NCBI GenBank assembly: GCA_937872475.1
Contig: CALMSY010000011.1
Location: 1 to 64,000, forward strand
Source of the DNA: 67-14 sp020438345
GTDB lineage: Bacteria; Actinomycetota; Thermoleophilia; Solirubrobacterales; 70-9
Length of the DNA: 64,000 bases
Direction of reading: 5' to 3'
The position numbers and the translations under genes are program-made. Positions 18,065 through 26,176 of the stretch are shown piece after piece; positions within the stretch are counted from its first letter, which is position 1; each line of letters opens with the position of its first letter. The notes below the pieces were generated by a model. It was not told where the DNA came from, made no database searches, and was given only the letters and a program-made list of their open reading frames with translations.

Positions 18065-18670
18065 GTGAGTCCCCGCCGTTCACGCGTCGAAGCAGCATCC
18101 ACTCATGAGGCGATCGTGAGGGAGGCGGCCGAGGGGGCATCCGAGATCGGCCTTGAAGGAATCTCGATAGGTTCGCTCGCCAGCAGCCTGGGGATGAGCA
18201 AGGCCGGAGTGGCCGGCCATTTCAACAGCAAGCAGGACCTTCAGATCGAAGTGGTCGAGTACGGTGCGAGGGACTTCGGCGAGAAGGTCTGGGAGCCGAA
18301 CGCGGACCTCAAGCCGGGCCGTGAACGTCTGCTCGGCTGTCTCGACACCTGGTACGCCTATTCGGCGGCGAGTCCATTCCGGGGTGGCTGCCTGATGACC
18401 GCCATTTCAACCGAATTCGACGGGCGGCCCGGTCCGGTTCGCGAAGCGATCGCCGGGACCTGGGGTCGCTGGACTTCCGTGCTCCTCGCCGACCTCGACC
18501 ACGCGATAGAAGCAGGCGAGCTCGCTCCCCCACTCGCCCCAAAAGACACTGTGGCCGCGCTTGAATCTCTTGCCGCAGGCGTGAACCAGCAGACCCAGCT
18601 TCACGGGAAGGCCCATCCCGAAAAGACCGCGGCAGCGGCCGCCCGGGTACTGCTCGGGATCGTTCCCTGA
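18065..18670 (+). CDS. TetR-family transcriptional regulator
   Basis: The 201-residue protein has the TetR helix-turn-helix near residues 30-60 (ISIGSLASSLGMSKAGVAGHF) and a C-terminal ligand domain that includes FRGGCLM, a segment seen in the YjdC/TetR_C subgroup of lipid- and xenobiotic-responsive regulators. I start it at GTG 18065, 7 bases after the MBL gene; there is no clear Shine-Dalgarno. It probably represses its own operon through the inverted repeat at 17204-17221. Confidence 0.88.
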   Translation: MSPRRSRVEAASTHEAIVREAAEGASEIGLEGISIGSLASSLGMSKAGVAGHFNSKQDLQIEVVEYGARDFGEKVWEPNADLKPGRERLLGCLDTWYAYSAASPFRGGCLMTAISTEFDGRPGPVREAIAGTWGRWTSVLLADLDHAIEAGELAPPLAPKDTVAALESLAAGVNQQTQLHGKAHPEKTAAAAARVLLGIVP

Positions 18671-18689
18671 CCGGACCGCGCATGTCCGG
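18671..18689. terminator. Hairpin in the convergent gap after the TetR gene
   Basis: CCGGAC-CGCGCAT-GTCCGG gives a 6-bp stem with a 7-base loop, filling most of the 27-base gap between the convergent TetR and chelatase genes. It starts right after the TetR stop. No T-run follows, as is common in high-GC actinobacteria. Confidence 0.4.
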
Positions 18690-18697
18690 GCCGTGGT

Positions 18698-19657
18698 TCA
18701 GGACGCTGGCCGGGCCGTCTGGCTGCCCGCCATCTTCCCGGCGATCTCAACCACCCAACGGCCGACTTCAGGCTCGGGCAGGATCGAATCGGGCCGGTAG
18801 AGAACCCGTTCCGGCGATGAGCATCGTTCCGCAGCCCGCCCCATGATCTTGTCCTGGAACATCGGGTCGTAGGCGACGAAGACTGGAATCACGATCACCC
18901 GGTCGACCACTTCAAGAAGCGACTCGATTGCCTCGATGGTCGGCTCGCGGCTGTAGCTGACCAGGTGTCCGCACCAGGCATGGGCGGTGTTGGCGATTCC
19001 CAGCTCGGGTCCGACCGAATTGCGGATCTGGGAGAAGAAGCGGTTCCAGTCATCGTTGAACTCGGCGCTGCCGTAGCCGACCAGAACCAGGCCATAGCGC
19101 TGGTCGCTGCCGTCCTCGGGGCGCCGGCCGGTGATCGCACGGACGCGGCGCGCCACATTCCCCTGAACCAGGCCAGAAAAATCGATCAGCGGGGCGAAGT
19201 CGAGGTCGGCCCGGGCCGGATATATCTCGATTTTCTCCGCTTCAAGTTCGGCGATCTTCCCGGGATCGTCAGACCGTCCGCAGATCGCGGGGATGTCATC
19301 AAAGCTGTGGTCGCTGATTGTCAAGAGGAGCGGGATCACGATCACCGACTCGTACCCGGCCTCATCGAAGGCCCGCAGCTGGGTGGCAATCGAAGGTTCC
19401 GTGTACTCCATGAATGCAGTTCTGACCGCCCCGACTCCCGGAATCGCCAGCAGTTCTTCGCTCACGTCGCTATGAACGTCGAGCAGGAGCCGGCGCCAGG
19501 CGGGTGACCGTGAACCGTGGTTCACAAGCAGGATGCCGGTTTTTGCCTCAGGGTCCGCCGGAATCCGCTCGGAGAATGCCTGGGCCGCCTCATCGATGAC
19601 GACGGTTTCGACGGGAACGGTGTGTGCCGGACAACCAGCCGTGGGTGTTGCTTCCAT
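18698..19657 (-). CDS. CbiX/SirB-type sirohydrochlorin chelatase
   Basis: The 319-residue protein contains two CbiX-like halves. The first has LLVNHGSRSPAWRRLL with H47, the metal-insertion histidine region. The second has VLVGYGSAEFNDDW, where tyrosine replaces that histidine. Family members insert cobalt or iron into sirohydrochlorin for cobalamin or siroheme; class II chelatases share the fold. A siroheme product would serve sulfite or nitrite reduction, consistent with the sulfate importer and nitrate reductase in this window. The ATG at 19657 is preceded by an AT-rich promoter region with an 18-bp palindrome also found before the suf genes, so regulation by iron or Fe-S status is plausible. 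Confidence 0.85.
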   Translation of the reverse strand: MEATPTAGCPAHTVPVETVVIDEAAQAFSERIPADPEAKTGILLVNHGSRSPAWRRLLLDVHSDVSEELLAIPGVGAVRTAFMEYTEPSIATQLRAFDEAGYESVIVIPLLLTISDHSFDDIPAICGRSDDPGKIAELEAEKIEIYPARADLDFAPLIDFSGLVQGNVARRVRAITGRRPEDGSDQRYGLVLVGYGSAEFNDDWNRFFSQIRNSVGPELGIANTAHAWCGHLVSYSREPTIEAIESLLEVVDRVIVIPVFVAYDPMFQDKIMGRAAERCSSPERVLYRPDSILPEPEVGRWVVEIAGKMAGSQTARPAS

Positions 19658-19711
19658 TCAGACCTCTCTGTCGTGAACATCCCATCGGATTATTCACAGT
19701 GACAATGGTCA

Positions 19712-19729
19712 AATTAGCCTAGACTAATT
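19712..19729. promoter_or_regulatory. Palindrome AATTAG-CCTAGA-CTAATT, candidate operator of the chelatase gene
   Basis: Eight of nine base pairs of the 18-bp dyad match. It lies 55 bases before the chelatase start; read on the minus strand its end runs into TTGACC, a -35-like hexamer. It shares ATTAG-N6-CTAAT with the palindrome at 3643-3660 upstream of the suf genes. The likely regulator is unknown; the half-site resembles the TTAG/CTAA arms of DtxR/IdeR boxes, but spacing differs. Confidence 0.5.
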
Positions 19730-19794
19730 CCGGCCCGATTCAATCCGTAATTTCCCCTGATCGTCTGCCAGAGCCAGCCGGGCGTCCCCGCGGT

Positions 19795-21189
19795 CTAAGC
19801 ATTCGAGACTGAAAGCAGGAACAGTCCGAAGCAGGTGAACGCAACCATGACCGCAAGCATCCAGTATTGGGATCTGGCAGCTGCACGAAAGTCCTTCCAG
19901 ATCGAAACTGCCCGGTCGTGGGCCAGGACCAGCCCGGCAACATGGCCGAAGACCAGTGCTGCCACCTGGACGTACCAGACCACCTCATTCGAGATCGCGT
20001 TGTAGTTCACCCCGTAACTGGCCGTACCAAAAAGGTCGGTATCACCCGTGCCGAGTGGATCGGACAGCAGGTAGGTGAACTGGGCCTGCTCCTGGAAGAA
20101 AAAGAGGCTGAAGTAATGCGCGAGCAGGTATGCGAAAGCGATCGGGATCAGCACGTGGGCGAAAGAGCGCCACAGGGTTTTCCGGTCGGGCGCGCCGGGC
20201 ACCGTGCTCATCCCCCTGATTCCCGCCAGATAGACAAGGGCGACAATGCCAACACAGAGGAGCATGAAGATCGTCCCCGAGCTGCGGGCCGCAACAGTCG
20301 GGCTGAAACCGAGATCCGCGAAACGGTCGATTTGCCAGCCGATTCCGTCTTTGAACACTCCTTCCGAAGCGCCATCAAAGGTGGTCGTCCCAATGGAAGT
20401 GATGATCAGCGCGACAGAACCTGCGATGCCGGCCGTCCAGGTGACCGTTCCAGCGAGAAACCTCCTCAGGCCCAGTTCACGACCGCGGACCTCGAACTTG
20501 CCGATAGACCCGAACATGCCGAAATAGACCGAAAAAATCTCGCCATTCCTGAACCAGGCTTCCCGGCCGAAGATCCCGGTCATTACCAGGGTGTAGATCG
20601 AATAGAAGACGGCGGCCTGCGCTACCGCTTCCGGAGAAACCCCGACCGCCACGCCACTTCCCTCGCCGTAGACCAGTTCCAGCCAGACGAACAGAAACAG
20701 CCCAACCACCGCCGGCCAGCGTCCCAGCCGCTCCGGGTATGCGAGGTGTGGCGGAGCACCCCCCGAGACCTTGCGCCAGGCCCATCCGGCCGGAGCCGTG
20801 ACCGCATTCCACGGGTTGAAAGCAGGGAAGACATTGCCGACCAGTACACCCAGCAACGGAAACCCGAGCCATGCGGTCACAAAAAGCAGGGTCAGGGTAG
20901 CGTTGCGATCAGGTGCCTCGGTGCCTTCAAAACCGGAATAGACCGCGACTCCGAGCAAAAACAGTCCGAATGCCCCGCAAATGATCCGGACCGGGGCGCT
21001 GGTGATCACCCTGCCAAGGCGGGGCGCGACCGGGTGCCACATGTCGCTTTCGTAACGGGCCCGGCGCCAGCCCGCTGAAAGCGCAAAAAACGAAACTACG
21101 AGAACAATTGAAGCTCCCCATGCGAAAAGCCACGCCGGTATGGGGAGATCCTGCCCCGCAGAGAGGGCATGTGCGAGAGGAAGACTCAG
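19795..21189 (-). CDS. Polytopic membrane protein of unknown function, apparently starting at CTG
   Basis: The 464-residue product has about ten hydrophobic segments, the first being WGASIVLVVSFFALSAGW. Continuous coding similarity in style extends well upstream of the ATG at 21042 (QDLPIPAWLFAW and so on), so that ATG is internal. Between an in-frame stop at 21264-21262 and 21042 there is no ATG, GTG or TTG. The CTG at 21189 overlaps the TGA of the upstream gene (CTGA) and has GAAGG seven bases before it, the best available start. I recognise related integral membrane proteins in actinobacteria but no function. Coupling to the diiron-type enzyme upstream suggests a joint role. Confidence 0.75.
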   Translation of the reverse strand: MSLPLAHALSAGQDLPIPAWLFAWGASIVLVVSFFALSAGWRRARYESDMWHPVAPRLGRVITSAPVRIICGAFGLFLLGVAVYSGFEGTEAPDRNATLTLLFVTAWLGFPLLGVLVGNVFPAFNPWNAVTAPAGWAWRKVSGGAPPHLAYPERLGRWPAVVGLFLFVWLELVYGEGSGVAVGVSPEAVAQAAVFYSIYTLVMTGIFGREAWFRNGEIFSVYFGMFGSIGKFEVRGRELGLRRFLAGTVTWTAGIAGSVALIITSIGTTTFDGASEGVFKDGIGWQIDRFADLGFSPTVAARSSGTIFMLLCVGIVALVYLAGIRGMSTVPGAPDRKTLWRSFAHVLIPIAFAYLLAHYFSLFFFQEQAQFTYLLSDPLGTGDTDLFGTASYGVNYNAISNEVVWYVQVAALVFGHVAGLVLAHDRAVSIWKDFRAAARSQYWMLAVMVAFTCFGLFLLSVSNA

Positions 21190-21815
21190 ACCCTTGCCTT
21201 CTCGAGGCCGTCGAGCAGCAGCCAGTTGGCCTTGAAGGCCTCCTCTGCCGCTTCGACAAGCTCATCCTCGCTGAAGTCGTTCATGTACCGCTCGATCAGC
21301 TTCCGGCCTTCCGCGGCGTGATGGACATCCATTTCCTCGTGAACCGTGAAATAGAGATTGCCCGGGCCGTCGTTGATCTCATAGTGCTCGCAGAGACCTT
21401 CGGTCTTGGTCTTCGAGATTGCCGGCTGTCCGGACTCGATCGCGAACATGCGGGCAAGCTGGCGACCGAAACCGTCGGCTTTGGTCCAGGATTCGACACA
21501 CTGGATGGTCTCCGGGTTCGGCTCGGCACCAACAGTGCCTCCGACTGCCCCGACGAATCCGTCCCACATCGTGACGTGATCATGCTCCTCGGCGGCGTGG
21601 GCTTCGAGGCCGGAACGCTCGGACTCAGGCGCCTGGGCGGCAATGTCGGCACTCAGCTTTGCGATCGCTTCGGTCGCGTAGCGGTACTGGCCGGAGTATT
21701 CGGCGAGTTCTTCGCGGGTCAGCTCTCCGGCGGACCAGCGCTGGTAAAAGGGGTGTTCCAGGACGTTGTTCTCGGCCCGGGCCTGCTCGATACGATCCCA
21801 AACTTTGGTGTTCAC
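21186..21815 (-). CDS. Iron-containing redox enzyme family protein (PqqC/TenA/CADD-like)
   Basis: The 209-residue all-helical protein has the haem-oxygenase-like diiron pattern: E and H residues in AAEEHDHVTMWDG (about 73-85) and in YFTVHEEMDVHHAAEG (about 154-170). Related proteins perform oxidative chemistry such as para-aminobenzoate or fatty-acid modification; the substrate here is unknown. It starts at GTG 21815 behind AGGAGAG. Its stop overlaps the CTG start of the membrane protein gene, so the two are likely made together. Confidence 0.82.
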   Translation of the reverse strand: MNTKVWDRIEQARAENNVLEHPFYQRWSAGELTREELAEYSGQYRYATEAIAKLSADIAAQAPESERSGLEAHAAEEHDHVTMWDGFVGAVGGTVGAEPNPETIQCVESWTKADGFGRQLARMFAIESGQPAISKTKTEGLCEHYEINDGPGNLYFTVHEEMDVHHAAEGRKLIERYMNDFSEDELVEAAEEAFKANWLLLDGLEKARV

Positions 21816-21837
21816 GAGTGTCTCTCCTCGTAGGGGG

Positions 21838-22689
21838 CTGACTGGAGCCAGATCATACCCATACGATCACCCCATCCACCCGCTTCGAGATGACATAGCG
21901 GCACCCGAACTGCCGGGCAAGGCGACTTGGGTCGGCAAGGATCCAGGCAAGATGCCGGTCCTGACCGCGAAGGGCCCGGTCCTGGTCCATTTTCTCGATT
22001 ACAGCCAGCTCAACAGCGTCCGTACGTTGCCCTACCTCAAGGAGTGGCACGAGCGTTACGAACCGCTCGGGCTGAAGGTTCTCGGGGTCCAGGCACCGCG
22101 CTTCCCCTTCGGGGCCGACCTGGACGCCGCCGAGCAGGGACTTGCCCGATCGGGGATCGATTTCCCGGTGTTGATCGACGACCGCCAGTTGCTCTGGGCC
22201 GGCTATGGCTGCGAGGGCTGGCCTAGCCTCTTTCTCTGGGGAAGGGGCGGCATCCTGCGGTGGTTTCACTTCGGCGAGGGTGATTACGCCGGGACCGAGG
22301 AGGCGATCCAGGAGGCCTTGAAGGCCGCCTTCGAGAAGCTGCCGGAGATGCCACCGGTCATGGATCCGGTCCGGCCCACCGACGCCGCCGGGATCGAAGT
22401 CATCCCGCCGGGACAGGAACTGGTTCCCTTCGAAGGGCGACCCTGGACGATCGAAGACGGCCAGGCGTTCGATGTCGAGTACGAAGGTGGCGGCGCCTAC
22501 GCCACCGCCGAGGGTTCAGGCCGCCTGCGGGTCGCTCTCGACGGCGAGCCCCACGCCGAGGTCGAAATCGACGGCCCGGGCCTGTACCCGCTGGCCGAGC
22601 ACGACCGCCACGGAGCCCACCGGATCGGGATCGAACTTGAAGGCTCCCCCGCTATCTGGTCGGTCAGTTTCGCCCCGGCTATCGCCTGA
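21838..22689 (+). CDS. Thioredoxin-fold protein with DipZ-like C-terminal domain, lacking CXXC
   Basis: The product has an AhpC/TlpA-like thioredoxin fold (about 20-160) in which the usual WCxxC site is replaced by FLDYSQLNSVRTLPYL, with no cysteine pair. A beta-rich C-terminal domain (about 185-283) resembles the carbohydrate-binding-like end of DipZ proteins. It is therefore unlikely to be a dithiol oxidoreductase. No signal peptide is seen. The start is uncertain: the conserved part begins at HPIHPLRDDI, and the frame offers only CTG 21838 or GTG 21808, the latter overlapping the divergent gene. A Shine-Dalgarno-like AGGGGG abuts the CTG, too close to be convincing. Confidence 0.75.
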   Translation: MTGARSYPYDHPIHPLRDDIAAPELPGKATWVGKDPGKMPVLTAKGPVLVHFLDYSQLNSVRTLPYLKEWHERYEPLGLKVLGVQAPRFPFGADLDAAEQGLARSGIDFPVLIDDRQLLWAGYGCEGWPSLFLWGRGGILRWFHFGEGDYAGTEEAIQEALKAAFEKLPEMPPVMDPVRPTDAAGIEVIPPGQELVPFEGRPWTIEDGQAFDVEYEGGGAYATAEGSGRLRVALDGEPHAEVEIDGPGLYPLAEHDRHGAHRIGIELEGSPAIWSVSFAPAIA

Positions 22690-22707
22690 GCTTCCTGGAT
22701 TCCCGAC

Positions 22708-23685
22708 TCAGCTCTGGGCCGGGACCATCGGGAGACCCTTGCGGATCTCCTTGGGCAGCATGAAGCGGACCGACTCGTCGACCGTGCGGAGTTCGGAGAC
22801 ATCGGTCACCCCGCGGTCGCGGAAGAGCTGGACCAGATCCTCGACAAGTTCCTCGGGGGCACTGGCCCCGGAAGTGATTCCAACCGTCTTAACGCCCTCC
22901 AGCCACTCCTCCCTGACCTGATTGTGGTTGTCGATCAGGTGTGAAGCCGAACCGTGCTCACGGGCGACCTCGACCAGGCGGTTGGAGTTCGAGGAATTGG
23001 TTGAACCGATCACCAGGACAAGGTCGCACTGGCGGGCCAGTTGCTTGACCGCGATCTGCCTGTTGGTTGTGGCGTAACAGATGTCCTCGCCCTTGGCGGT
23101 GACGATTCCTGGGAAACGCTCACGAAGGCGGGCGATTATCTCGGCGGTCTCATCGACGGAGAGTGTGGTCTGGGTGATCAGGGCAACGTGGTCCGGATCC
23201 TCGATCACCAGGTCATCGACCTCTTCAACGGTCTGCACCAGCACGATCGAATCCGGGGCCTCCCCCATCGTGCCCTCGACCTCTTCATGGCCTTCGTGGC
23301 CAACCATGATGATCTTGTATCCCTCCGCGGCGAACTTGCGTGCCTCGACGTGAACCTTGGTCACCAGGGGACAGGTCGCGTCGATCGTGCGGAGTTCACG
23401 CTGGGCGGCCCGCTCGTGAACGGCAGGTGACACCCCATGCGCGCTGAAAACCACGATCTCCCCTTCAGGGACCTCGGTTTCCTCGTCGACGAAAATCGCT
23501 CCCCGGGCCGCGAGCTCTTCCACCACATGCTTGTTGTGGACTATTTCCTTGCGGACGTAGATCGGGGCGCCGTGATTGTCGAGTGCTCGCTCGACCGTCT
23601 GAACGGCCCGGTCCACGCCGGCGCAGTAGCCGCGAGGTGCCGCGAGAATGACTCTCTCGATCCCGGTTGTCGCTGTGTCAGGCAT
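22708..23685 (-). CDS. ispH: 4-hydroxy-3-methylbut-2-enyl diphosphate reductase IspH
   Basis: The 325-residue [4Fe-4S] enzyme has C21 in PRGYCAGVDRAV, the second Cys in DATCPLVTKVH and the third in ARQCDLVLVIGS, plus HNKHVVEEL, SAHGVSP, GHEGHEE and GSTNSSNSNRL. It makes IPP and DMAPP in the last step of the MEP isoprenoid pathway. It starts at ATG 23685, divergent from the acyltransferase gene with 50 bases between them. It is another likely client of Suf. Confidence 0.97.
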   Translation of the reverse strand: MPDTATTGIERVILAAPRGYCAGVDRAVQTVERALDNHGAPIYVRKEIVHNKHVVEELAARGAIFVDEETEVPEGEIVVFSAHGVSPAVHERAAQRELRTIDATCPLVTKVHVEARKFAAEGYKIIMVGHEGHEEVEGTMGEAPDSIVLVQTVEEVDDLVIEDPDHVALITQTTLSVDETAEIIARLRERFPGIVTAKGEDICYATTNRQIAVKQLARQCDLVLVIGSTNSSNSNRLVEVAREHGSASHLIDNHNQVREEWLEGVKTVGITSGASAPEELVEDLVQLFRDRGVTDVSELRTVDESVRFMLPKEIRKGLPMVPAQS

Positions 23686-23735
23686 TAGTGAAGGGTACCC
23701 GAGTAGAGTTTCTTTCTAGTCCACGATGGGGAGCT

Positions 23736-25223
23736 ATGGAACCCGCCAGCCACGAACTTGATCGCCTCACAGCGATCGACGCACAGTTTCTGACCAACGA
23801 GAGCGAAAACTCGCACATGCACATCGGTGCGGTGATGATCTTTGACGGGGATCCGCCGACCTATGATGAATTCAAGGCACACATTGGTTCCCGCCTTGAT
23901 TTCGTGCCGCGCTACCGGCAGAAGCTGGTCTACCCGCCTTACGGCACCGGCCGGCCGCTCTGGGCCGATGATCCCGACTTCAACCTGAACTACCACCTGC
24001 GACACACTGCCCTGCCCAAACCCGGTGGCGAACGGGAACTGAAGATCCTTGCTTCACGTCTCTTCTCCCAGGCCCTTGATCGTTCGAAGCCGTTGTGGGA
24101 GATGTTCCTGGTCGAGGAACTCGACGGCGACCGGTTCGCGATCATCATCAAGAGCCATCACGCGATGATCGACGGAATCTCCGGAGTTGACATCGGGACG
24201 GTAATCTTCGATGTCACCCCTGACGCCGAGGCGATTGTTCCCGAGCAGGAGTGGAAGCCAAAGCCGCTGCCGTCAAACTTCGAGCTACTCGAACGCGGTG
24301 CCAGGGAGCTGGCAACCGAGCCGGTCCGCCTCGGCGAGAAAGCGGTCTCCGCGTTTCGAAAGCCTTCGAGCCTCGCCGGCCGGGTCGGTGAAAGCGCCGA
24401 AGGACTGGCCGAAGTCGCGCGCGCCCTGGCCGATGCCGCCCCCGATGTACCTCTGAACGTGCCGATCGGCCCGCATCGGCGGGTCACCTGGACCAGTGCC
24501 AGTCTGGACGAGTTCCGACGGATCAAGGATGCATTCGGAACCACTGTCAATGACGTGGTGCTGGCCATCTCGGCGGGGTCAATCCGCAAGTGGCTGATCA
24601 AGCGCGGGATCGACACCGACGGGCTCGAATTGCGGGCGATGGTGCCGGTCTCGGTCCGTTCCGATGACGAGCGCGGCCAGCTCGGAAACAAACTCGCAAC
24701 GATGCGGGCTCCGCTGCCCGTATATGAGCCGGACCCGGTCGCTCGCCTGGAGATCGTCAGCGCTTCGATGGACGGCCTCAAACAATCCAAACAGGCGCTT
24801 GGCGCTGAAGTGATCGCCCGCCTCAACGATTTCGCTCCTCCCACCCTGCTCGCCCAGGCGGCCCGGCTCACGTTCTCAACCCGGCTGTTCAACCTCCTGG
24901 TGACGAACGTACCCGGTCCGCAGATACCTCTTTACGTGCTGGGGCGCAAGCTTTCAAAGCCATACCCGGTTGCGTTCCTGGCCAAGAATCACGGTCTGGC
25001 GGTCGGCGTCATGAGCTACGCAGGAAAGATCAATGTCGGCCTGATCGGCGATTTCGACGCTATGCCCGATATCGGCCAGGTTCGCCGCGGTCTCAACGAG
25101 TCTCTGGCTGAACTCGCCGAAGCCGCCGAGGAAATCGAGAATTCGATCGCTCCGAAAATGCCGGCTTCAAAGAACGGTGCCGGGACGAAGCGCGCTGCCA
25201 GGAAGTCAACTTCGAAAAGCTAG
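23736..25223 (+). CDS. Wax ester synthase / diacylglycerol acyltransferase (WS/DGAT)
   Basis: The 495-residue protein has the catalytic HHAMIDG motif (H141, H142, D146, G147) and the later NDVVLAISAGSIRKWL and PGPQIPLYVLG segments of bacterial WS/DGAT enzymes. These form wax esters or triacylglycerol from acyl-CoA at the inner membrane, typical storage chemistry of actinobacteria. The C-terminus is a lysine-rich tail that may bind membranes or lipid droplets. The start ATG 23736 follows GGGGAG. The gene converges with a MIP18-type gene, overlapping by 4 bases. Confidence 0.93.
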   Translation: MEPASHELDRLTAIDAQFLTNESENSHMHIGAVMIFDGDPPTYDEFKAHIGSRLDFVPRYRQKLVYPPYGTGRPLWADDPDFNLNYHLRHTALPKPGGERELKILASRLFSQALDRSKPLWEMFLVEELDGDRFAIIIKSHHAMIDGISGVDIGTVIFDVTPDAEAIVPEQEWKPKPLPSNFELLERGARELATEPVRLGEKAVSAFRKPSSLAGRVGESAEGLAEVARALADAAPDVPLNVPIGPHRRVTWTSASLDEFRRIKDAFGTTVNDVVLAISAGSIRKWLIKRGIDTDGLELRAMVPVSVRSDDERGQLGNKLATMRAPLPVYEPDPVARLEIVSASMDGLKQSKQALGAEVIARLNDFAPPTLLAQAARLTFSTRLFNLLVTNVPGPQIPLYVLGRKLSKPYPVAFLAKNHGLAVGVMSYAGKINVGLIGDFDAMPDIGQVRRGLNESLAELAEAAEEIENSIAPKMPASKNGAGTKRAARKSTSKS

Positions 25224-25537
25224 AAGCCGAGCGCGAACTTGGCGTCGTCGGTCATCATTTCCGGCGACCAGGGTGGATCGAAGATCATTTTCGGGTGCAC
25301 GTCCCGGACGCCCTCGAGGTTGCCGACGAATTCCTTCATCTGCTCGGAAACCTGGGGACCGATCGGACAAGCCGGTGTTGTCAGGGTGAAGGTCACATAT
25401 ACATCGGGAGTTTCCAGCTCAACGTCGTAGACAAGCCCGAGTGAAACGAAGTCGAGACCCAGTTCCGGGTCAATTACTTCTTCCAGGGCCTCAAACACTT
25501 CTTCTTCGGTGGGCATGGTCGCCTGATCATCAGCCAT
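25220..25537 (-). CDS. MIP18/DUF59 metal-sulfur cluster assembly factor (SufT-like)
   Basis: The 105-residue protein is a DUF59 domain with DPELGLDFVSLGLVYDV and the conserved cysteine of TTPACPIGPQ. Such proteins assist Fe-S cluster maturation and are often encoded at the end of suf operons. Here it lies 18 kb from sufB-sufD, alone on the minus strand. It starts at ATG 25537. Aromatic-ring-hydroxylase PaaD proteins share the domain but not the context. Confidence 0.9.
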   Translation of the reverse strand: MADDQATMPTEEEVFEALEEVIDPELGLDFVSLGLVYDVELETPDVYVTFTLTTPACPIGPQVSEQMKEFVGNLEGVRDVHPKMIFDPPWSPEMMTDDAKFALGF

Positions 25538-25618
25538 GAATGCATCCTAACGGGGTCGGGTTTCCCGCGTTCCTGCCAGAAACCCGAACCAGCTCAATCC
25601 AGTAGCTGCGAGGCCCGT

Positions 25619-26176
25619 GTGCGTAACCTGTATCCGACCATGTTCGTAATCATTCTTGCCCTGCTGATCATCTGGCCGATCGCGGAACTGTTCGTCATGG
25701 TTCAGGTAGCCAACTGGATCGGCTTCTTCTGGATGCTCTTTCTGCTTTTCGCCTCGGCGGTTTCCGGCATCCTGATCCTGCAGCACCGCGGGCGGGCACA
25801 TTGGCGCCGGTTCCGGGGCGCGATTGACGAACGCCGGCCGCCAGCCAGGGAAGCCTTCGACGGGGTGATGATCACTACCGGCGCGATCCTGTTGATCATT
25901 CCCGGCTTCATCACCTCGGTACTAGGACTCTTCCTGCTCTTCCCCCCGACCCGGTGGCTGGTCAAACTCGCGGCAATCACGCTCTTCGCTTCAAAGTTCA
26001 AGGTTGCGGCGACCACCGCTTCCTGGGGCAACCGCAGCTACAACTACTACAGGTCTTCATCACGGAGTTCGTATGACCTCGACGGTGACGCCGTGGATGT
26101 GACGGAGCGGGACGACGGCGAACCGTTCCCCCAGCTACCCTCCGGCCCGGAGAACGGTGAAGACAAGCTCGATTGA
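25619..26176 (+). CDS. fxsA: FxsA-family membrane protein
   Basis: The 185-residue protein has three to four hydrophobic segments in its first 120 residues, with the FxsA pattern IAELFVMVQVANWIGFFW and the glycine-rich LLIIPGFITSVLGLFLLFPPTR. E. coli FxsA influences phage T7 exclusion by F plasmids; the general role is unknown. The tail after residue 125 is Ser/Tyr- and acid-rich. I keep GTG 25619, preceded by GAGG; ATG 25640 would remove 7 residues. The next gene overlaps by 20 bases. Confidence 0.88.
   Translation: MRNLYPTMFVIILALLIIWPIAELFVMVQVANWIGFFWMLFLLFASAVSGILILQHRGRAHWRRFRGAIDERRPPAREAFDGVMITTGAILLIIPGFITSVLGLFLLFPPTRWLVKLAAITLFASKFKVAATTASWGNRSYNYYRSSSRSSYDLDGDAVDVTERDDGEPFPQLPSGPENGEDKLD

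Noticed and set aside
19867..21078. A 403-codon open frame on the plus strand opposite the membrane protein
   Set aside because: It is the antisense shadow of a hydrophobic GC-rich gene; its product is a low-complexity Arg/Asp/Gly-rich sequence with no domain.
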